NCBI RefSeq assembly: GCF_014640635.1
Contig: NZ_BMHI01000006.1
Span: 186,001-250,000 of the forward strand
Reading direction: 5' to 3'
Length of the DNA stretch: 64,000 nucleotides
DNA from: Flexivirga endophytica
Lineage (GTDB): Bacteria; Actinomycetota; Actinomycetes; Actinomycetales; Dermatophilaceae
Shown: one piece after another, positions 62,357-64,000 of the stretch
Position numbering within the stretch: position 1 is the stretch's first letter
Layout of the letters: every line of letters begins with the position of its first letter
The notes under the pieces: model-generated
Databases searched by the model: none
What the model was told of the DNA's origin: nothing
Seen by the model: the letters and a program-made list of their open reading frames with translations, nothing else
Program-made: the position numbers and the translations under genes

Positions 62357-63469
62357 TCAGAGGTGTTCGGCGACGTAGTCGATGCAGGCAGTGAGCGCGG
62401 CGACGTCCTCGGGCTCCACGGCGGGGTACATGCCGATGCGCAGCTGATTGCGACCCAGCTTGCGGTAGGGCTCGGTGTCGACGATTCCGTTGGCGCGCAA
62501 CGTCTTTGCGACCGCGGCGGCGTCGACGCCCTCGAAGTCGATGGTGCCGACGACGGGTGAGCGGTTGGCCGGGTCCTCGACGAACGGCGAGGTGTATGAC
62601 GTGCGCTCCGCCCACTCGTAGAGCGTCGTGCTGGAGGCGGCGCTGCGGCCGGCGGCCCAGGACAGCCCGCCGTTGTCGAGCATCCACTCGACCTGTGCCG
62701 CGGCAAGGGCCAGCGTGGTCACCGCGGGAGTGTTGTAGGTCTGATCGAGCCGCGAATTATCCACGCACACCTGCAGATCCAGCGTCGCAGGGATCCAACG
62801 TTGCGCGCTGAGCGTCTCGATCCGCTCCAGTGCCGCGGGGGACATCGCGGCGAACCACAAGCCGCCGTCGGAGGCGAAGACCTTCTGCGGCGCGAAGTAG
62901 TAGGCATCCGCCTCAGCGAGGTCGATCTGGACGGCGCCCGCTGCGGAGGTCGCGTCGACGAGCATCAGCTCTTCCCCGGACCCGGCCACCCGACGAACGG
63001 GCGTCACCACTCCGGTGGAGGTTTCGTTCTGGGTCCAGCAGTAGGCGTCGACGCCGTGGCTGGTCTGCAGTTGCACCGACGTGCCCGGCTCGACCTCGGC
63101 GACGATCGGGTCCGCGAGGAACGGAGCGTTCCGGGCGACGGTTGCGAACTTCGCACCGAACTCGCCGCACACGGCGAAAGCACCGCGATCGCGCAGCAAC
63201 GCGAACGACGCTGCGTCCCAGAACGCGTTGGTGCCGCCCATGCCGACGACGATCTCGTAGCCGTCCGGCGCGCCCAGCAGCTCTGCCAAGCCCGAGCGGA
63301 GCGCCGCGACGAGGCGCTTGACCGGCGGCTGCCGGTGGGATGTGCCGAGCACGGTGCGGCCCTGCGCAAGCAGGGCCTCGAGTTGCTCGGGGCGCACTTT
63401 GCTCGGTCCGGAGCCGAAGCGGCCGTCGGACGGTTTCAACGAATCTGGGATGACGAGCTGGTCGGTCAC
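62357..63469 (-). CDS. serC: Phosphoserine aminotransferase (actinobacterial type)
   Basis: 370-residue PLP class V aminotransferase making 3-phosphoserine in serine synthesis. Seen: FGSGPSKVRPEQLEAL, GTSHRQPPVK, GMGGTNAFWDAASF, CWTQNETSTGVVTPV, LVDATSAAGA, YFAPQKVFASDGG with the PLP lysine in PQK, and the C-terminal RIGMYPAVEPEDV. GTG at 63469 is chosen, with a leaderless-style box (CAGAAT) 7 nt upstream. Divergent from pdxH. Confidence 0.93.
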   Translation of the reverse strand: MTDQLVIPDSLKPSDGRFGSGPSKVRPEQLEALLAQGRTVLGTSHRQPPVKRLVAALRSGLAELLGAPDGYEIVVGMGGTNAFWDAASFALLRDRGAFAVCGEFGAKFATVARNAPFLADPIVAEVEPGTSVQLQTSHGVDAYCWTQNETSTGVVTPVRRVAGSGEELMLVDATSAAGAVQIDLAEADAYYFAPQKVFASDGGLWFAAMSPAALERIETLSAQRWIPATLDLQVCVDNSRLDQTYNTPAVTTLALAAAQVEWMLDNGGLSWAAGRSAASSTTLYEWAERTSYTSPFVEDPANRSPVVGTIDFEGVDAAAVAKTLRANGIVDTEPYRKLGRNQLRIGMYPAVEPEDVAALTACIDYVAEHL

Positions 63470-63476
63470 GACACCG

Positions 63477-63495
63477 ATTCTGCCAGCGGTAGCGT
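63477..63495. promoter_or_regulatory. Two facing leaderless -10 boxes for serC and pdxH
   Basis: Plus strand TAGCGT (63490-63495) is 7 nt before the pdxH ATG; minus strand CAGAAT (63482-63477) is 7 nt before the serC GTG. The two promoters overlap within 33 bp. Confidence 0.4.
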
Positions 63496-63502
63496 CGGAG
63501 CC

Positions 63503-64000
63503 ATGCAGCCGATCAAGCGTTGGGACTACGCGGGCGAGGGTCTGGTCGAGCACGAGTTGCCGCCGGCGCCCTGGGAACTGGTCGATCACTGGGTGCAGGA
63601 CGCCCGGGCACGACAGGACGACAAGGGCGATGTTCCGGAGCCCGACGCGATCTCGGTCGCGACGGTCGGCGGTGACGGTCAGCCGCACGTGCGGACCGTG
63701 CTGATGCGCTACCTGGCACAGGACGGTCCCGGTTTCTACACCAACTTCGGCAGCCGCAAGGGGCTGGACCTGGAGCAGAACCCACGCATCGCCGCCGCGC
63801 TGACCTGGCCGCCGATGTACCGCGCGATCCGCTTCACGGGCGTCGCGCAGCGGCTGTCGACACAGATCGTGACGGACTACTTCCGCAGCCGCCCCTACGG
63901 GTCGCGGATCGGTGCGTGGGCGTCCCACCAGTCGCAACCGGTGACGACGCGCGCGCAGCTCGAGGCGGCCGTTGCGTCATACGAGGAGAAGTGGCCGGAC
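63503..64000 (+). CDS. pdxH: Pyridoxamine 5'-phosphate oxidase, partial
   Basis: 166 residues before the window edge. FMN enzyme making PLP: EHELPPAPWELVDHWVQDAR, EPDAISVATVGGDGQPHVRTVLMRYL, GFYTNFGSRKGLDLEQNPRIAAALTWPPMYRAIRFTG, and RPYGSRIGAWASHQSQPV match PdxH closely. It lies divergent from serC, a PLP enzyme; in E. coli serC and pdxH also serve the same cofactor pathway. The C-terminal third is outside the window. Confidence 0.93.
   Translation, partial: MQPIKRWDYAGEGLVEHELPPAPWELVDHWVQDARARQDDKGDVPEPDAISVATVGGDGQPHVRTVLMRYLAQDGPGFYTNFGSRKGLDLEQNPRIAAALTWPPMYRAIRFTGVAQRLSTQIVTDYFRSRPYGSRIGAWASHQSQPVTTRAQLEAAVASYEEKWPD

Overview
The window is a gene-dense, high-GC chromosomal segment of an actinobacterium, about 50 genes with short gaps. 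Actinobacterial hallmarks are a resuscitation-promoting factor, a WXG100 protein, DUF1876, DUF3263 and DUF6421 proteins, a PrpR-type regulator beside prpCDB, an mprA-mprB-pepD-like operon, a HelD-type helicase, a groEL copy without groES behind CIRCE elements, and many GTG or leaderless starts. Gene content and style point towards Micrococcales (Dermacoccaceae/Intrasporangiaceae-like); this is inference, since no rRNA is present. I see no prophage, insertion sequence, integrase or CRISPR array.

Layout. 0-7 kb: trehalose synthesis (otsA, partial otsB), a CBS-domain protein, a membrane Ser/Thr kinase, a ThrE-type exporter and a secreted Rpf. 7-12.5 kb: the 2-methylcitrate (propionate) operon prpC-prpD-prpB with divergent prpR. 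12.4-20.2 kb: a DUF1275 remnant, a secreted VanY-like peptidase, a DsbA-family protein, DUF1876 and cupin proteins, a large secreted phosphatase-superfamily protein, a small SnoaL/DUF1330 operon divergent from an XRE regulator, a hypothetical gene and tRNA-Thr(TGT). 20.2-30.6 kb: aldo/keto reductase, SDR and acyl-CoA dehydrogenase; a tightly overlapped DUF6421-SDR-threonine aldolase operon; SGNH hydrolase and ung; a PLP decarboxylase. 30.6-33.3 kb: an ECF41 sigma factor with its partner epimerase behind a matching ECF41 promoter, a 52-bp tandem repeat, and a DUF3263 gene with a 23-codon leader ORF. 33.4-39 kb: fatty-acid-type genes (acyl-CoA dehydrogenase, APH-like kinase, SDR; divergent CaiB/BaiF CoA-transferase) around a TetR-type operator, then a Gfo/Idh/MocA oxidoreductase. 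39-46 kb: a GNAT remnant, a P-loop kinase, groEL, kup and an OYE-type reductase. 46-53.6 kb: WXG100 protein, helicase, DUF4242 protein, giant LuxR regulator and FAD-linked oxidase. 53.8-64 kb: mprA-mprB-pepD-like stress operon, MarR-MFS-small membrane protein operon, pepN, serC and partial pdxH.

The non-coding fraction is rich in structure. At least four families of dispersed palindromic or intergenic repeats occur: a 69-bp element in three copies, a nested stem-loop element in two copies, a TCGAGTAGC-type palindrome, and an element shared by the helD and FAD-oxidase borders. Several supply the stop codons of flanking genes. Across both coding and non-coding DNA the heptamer GTATGNC/GNCATAC is strikingly frequent and draws in rare ATA and TAT codons. 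These repeats, the DUF6421 operon, and two small coupled ORFs (32855-32926 and 59528-59614) are the best candidates for undescribed biology here.
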